Shown here one piece after another: positions 5,823-5,947 of a stretch of DNA of 5,947 nt; the first letter of the stretch is position 1; each line of letters starts with the position of its first letter. The notes below the pieces were generated by a model. It saw nothing but the letters and a program-made list of their open reading frames with translations. It was not told where the DNA came from and searched no databases. Source of the DNA: Oscillospiraceae bacterium (lineage in GTDB: Bacteria > Bacillota_A > Clostridia > Oscillospirales > Oscillospiraceae); assembly GCA_031265965.1 (NCBI GenBank), contig JAISBX010000176.1, positions 1 to 5,947 on the forward strand. The letters are read 5' to 3'. A program made the translations under genes and the position numbers.

Positions 5823-5947
5823 ATGTTTAAAAAACGTTTCCCCGCAATAGCGCTTGCGCTCGCGTTGCTGCTGTCCGTTCTCGCGTATGCGCCGTTAGGC
5901 ATCAGAGCGGATGCGGCTGAGATACCTACGGACGGCGTCGCGTTGAC
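5823..5947 (+). CDS. Exported protein, N-terminal fragment (cut by window edge)
   Basis: Only the first 41 codons are visible. They encode a textbook Sec signal peptide: a basic start (MFKKRF), a hydrophobic core (about residues 7-23, AIALALALLLSVLAYAP), and a probable type I signal peptidase site after Ala-Asp-Ala (residues 29-31). No lipobox cysteine is present, so it should be secreted or wall-attached rather than a lipoprotein. The mature protein starts AEIPTDGVAL. The GVAL-T pattern right after the signal is reminiscent of the first strand of bacterial Ig-like (Big_2) domains found in clostridial surface proteins, but it is too short to call. Promoter and ribosome binding site are both strong, which suggests an abundant product. 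Its position divergent to the wal operon makes it a candidate WalR target, an inference only. The function is unknown. Confidence 0.85.
   Translation, partial: MFKKRFPAIALALALLLSVLAYAPLGIRADAAEIPTDGVAL

Noticed and set aside
5699..5902. Minus-strand 67-codon frame covering the divergent gap
   Set aside because: It runs antisense through the signal-peptide gene and over both promoters, and shows no ribosome binding site or domain.

Overview
The window looks like a chromosomal segment from a GC-rich, Gram-positive-type Firmicute, most likely an uncultured or gut-type Clostridia. The basis is a WalR/WalK-type two-component system followed by YycH-like and YycI-like accessory membrane proteins, strong AGGAGG-type ribosome binding sites, and sigma-A-like promoters in AT-rich gaps between GC-rich genes. 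The genes use ATA isoleucine codons fairly freely despite the high GC. The lineage is an inference from content, not from a marker gene.

Layout. Almost the whole window is one leftward (minus-strand) operon of six genes: nth (endonuclease III, 5651-5007), nudF (ADP-ribose pyrophosphatase of the Nudix family, 4996-4409), walR (response regulator, 4434-3751, TTG start), walK (histidine kinase, 3754-2246), walH/yycH (2262-949) and walI/yycI (952-131). Junctions are extremely tight: a 10-nt gap, then overlaps of 26, 4, 17 and 4 nt. The operon is therefore probably translationally coupled throughout. A good promoter (TTGTCA-N17-TATACT) lies just upstream of nth. Beyond walI, bases 1-130 are AT-rich and non-coding as far as can be seen. 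They hold a possible weak leftward promoter and a 10-bp palindrome.

On the right, a 171-bp AT-rich gap (5652-5822) separates nth from a divergent rightward gene. That gene starts at 5823 and is cut by the window edge after 41 codons. It has its own strong promoter (TTGCAA-N17-TATACT), an excellent ribosome binding site and a clear Sec signal peptide, so it encodes an exported or surface protein.

How the genes work together. WalK (membrane sensor) and WalR (OmpR-type regulator) form the cell-wall homeostasis system of Firmicutes. WalH and WalI are single-pass membrane proteins that modulate the kinase in Bacillus and Staphylococcus. The unusual part is that the operon is headed by a DNA-repair glycosylase and an ADP-ribose hydrolase, so wal expression may be tied to the same promoter as these housekeeping repair and sanitation functions. 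The WalK here lacks the cytoplasmic PAS domain of Bacillus and Staphylococcus WalK. No mobile element, CRISPR array, rRNA or tRNA gene was seen, and I found no convincing evidence of an entirely new system. The most interesting points are the operon composition, the kinase architecture and the divergent promoter region.
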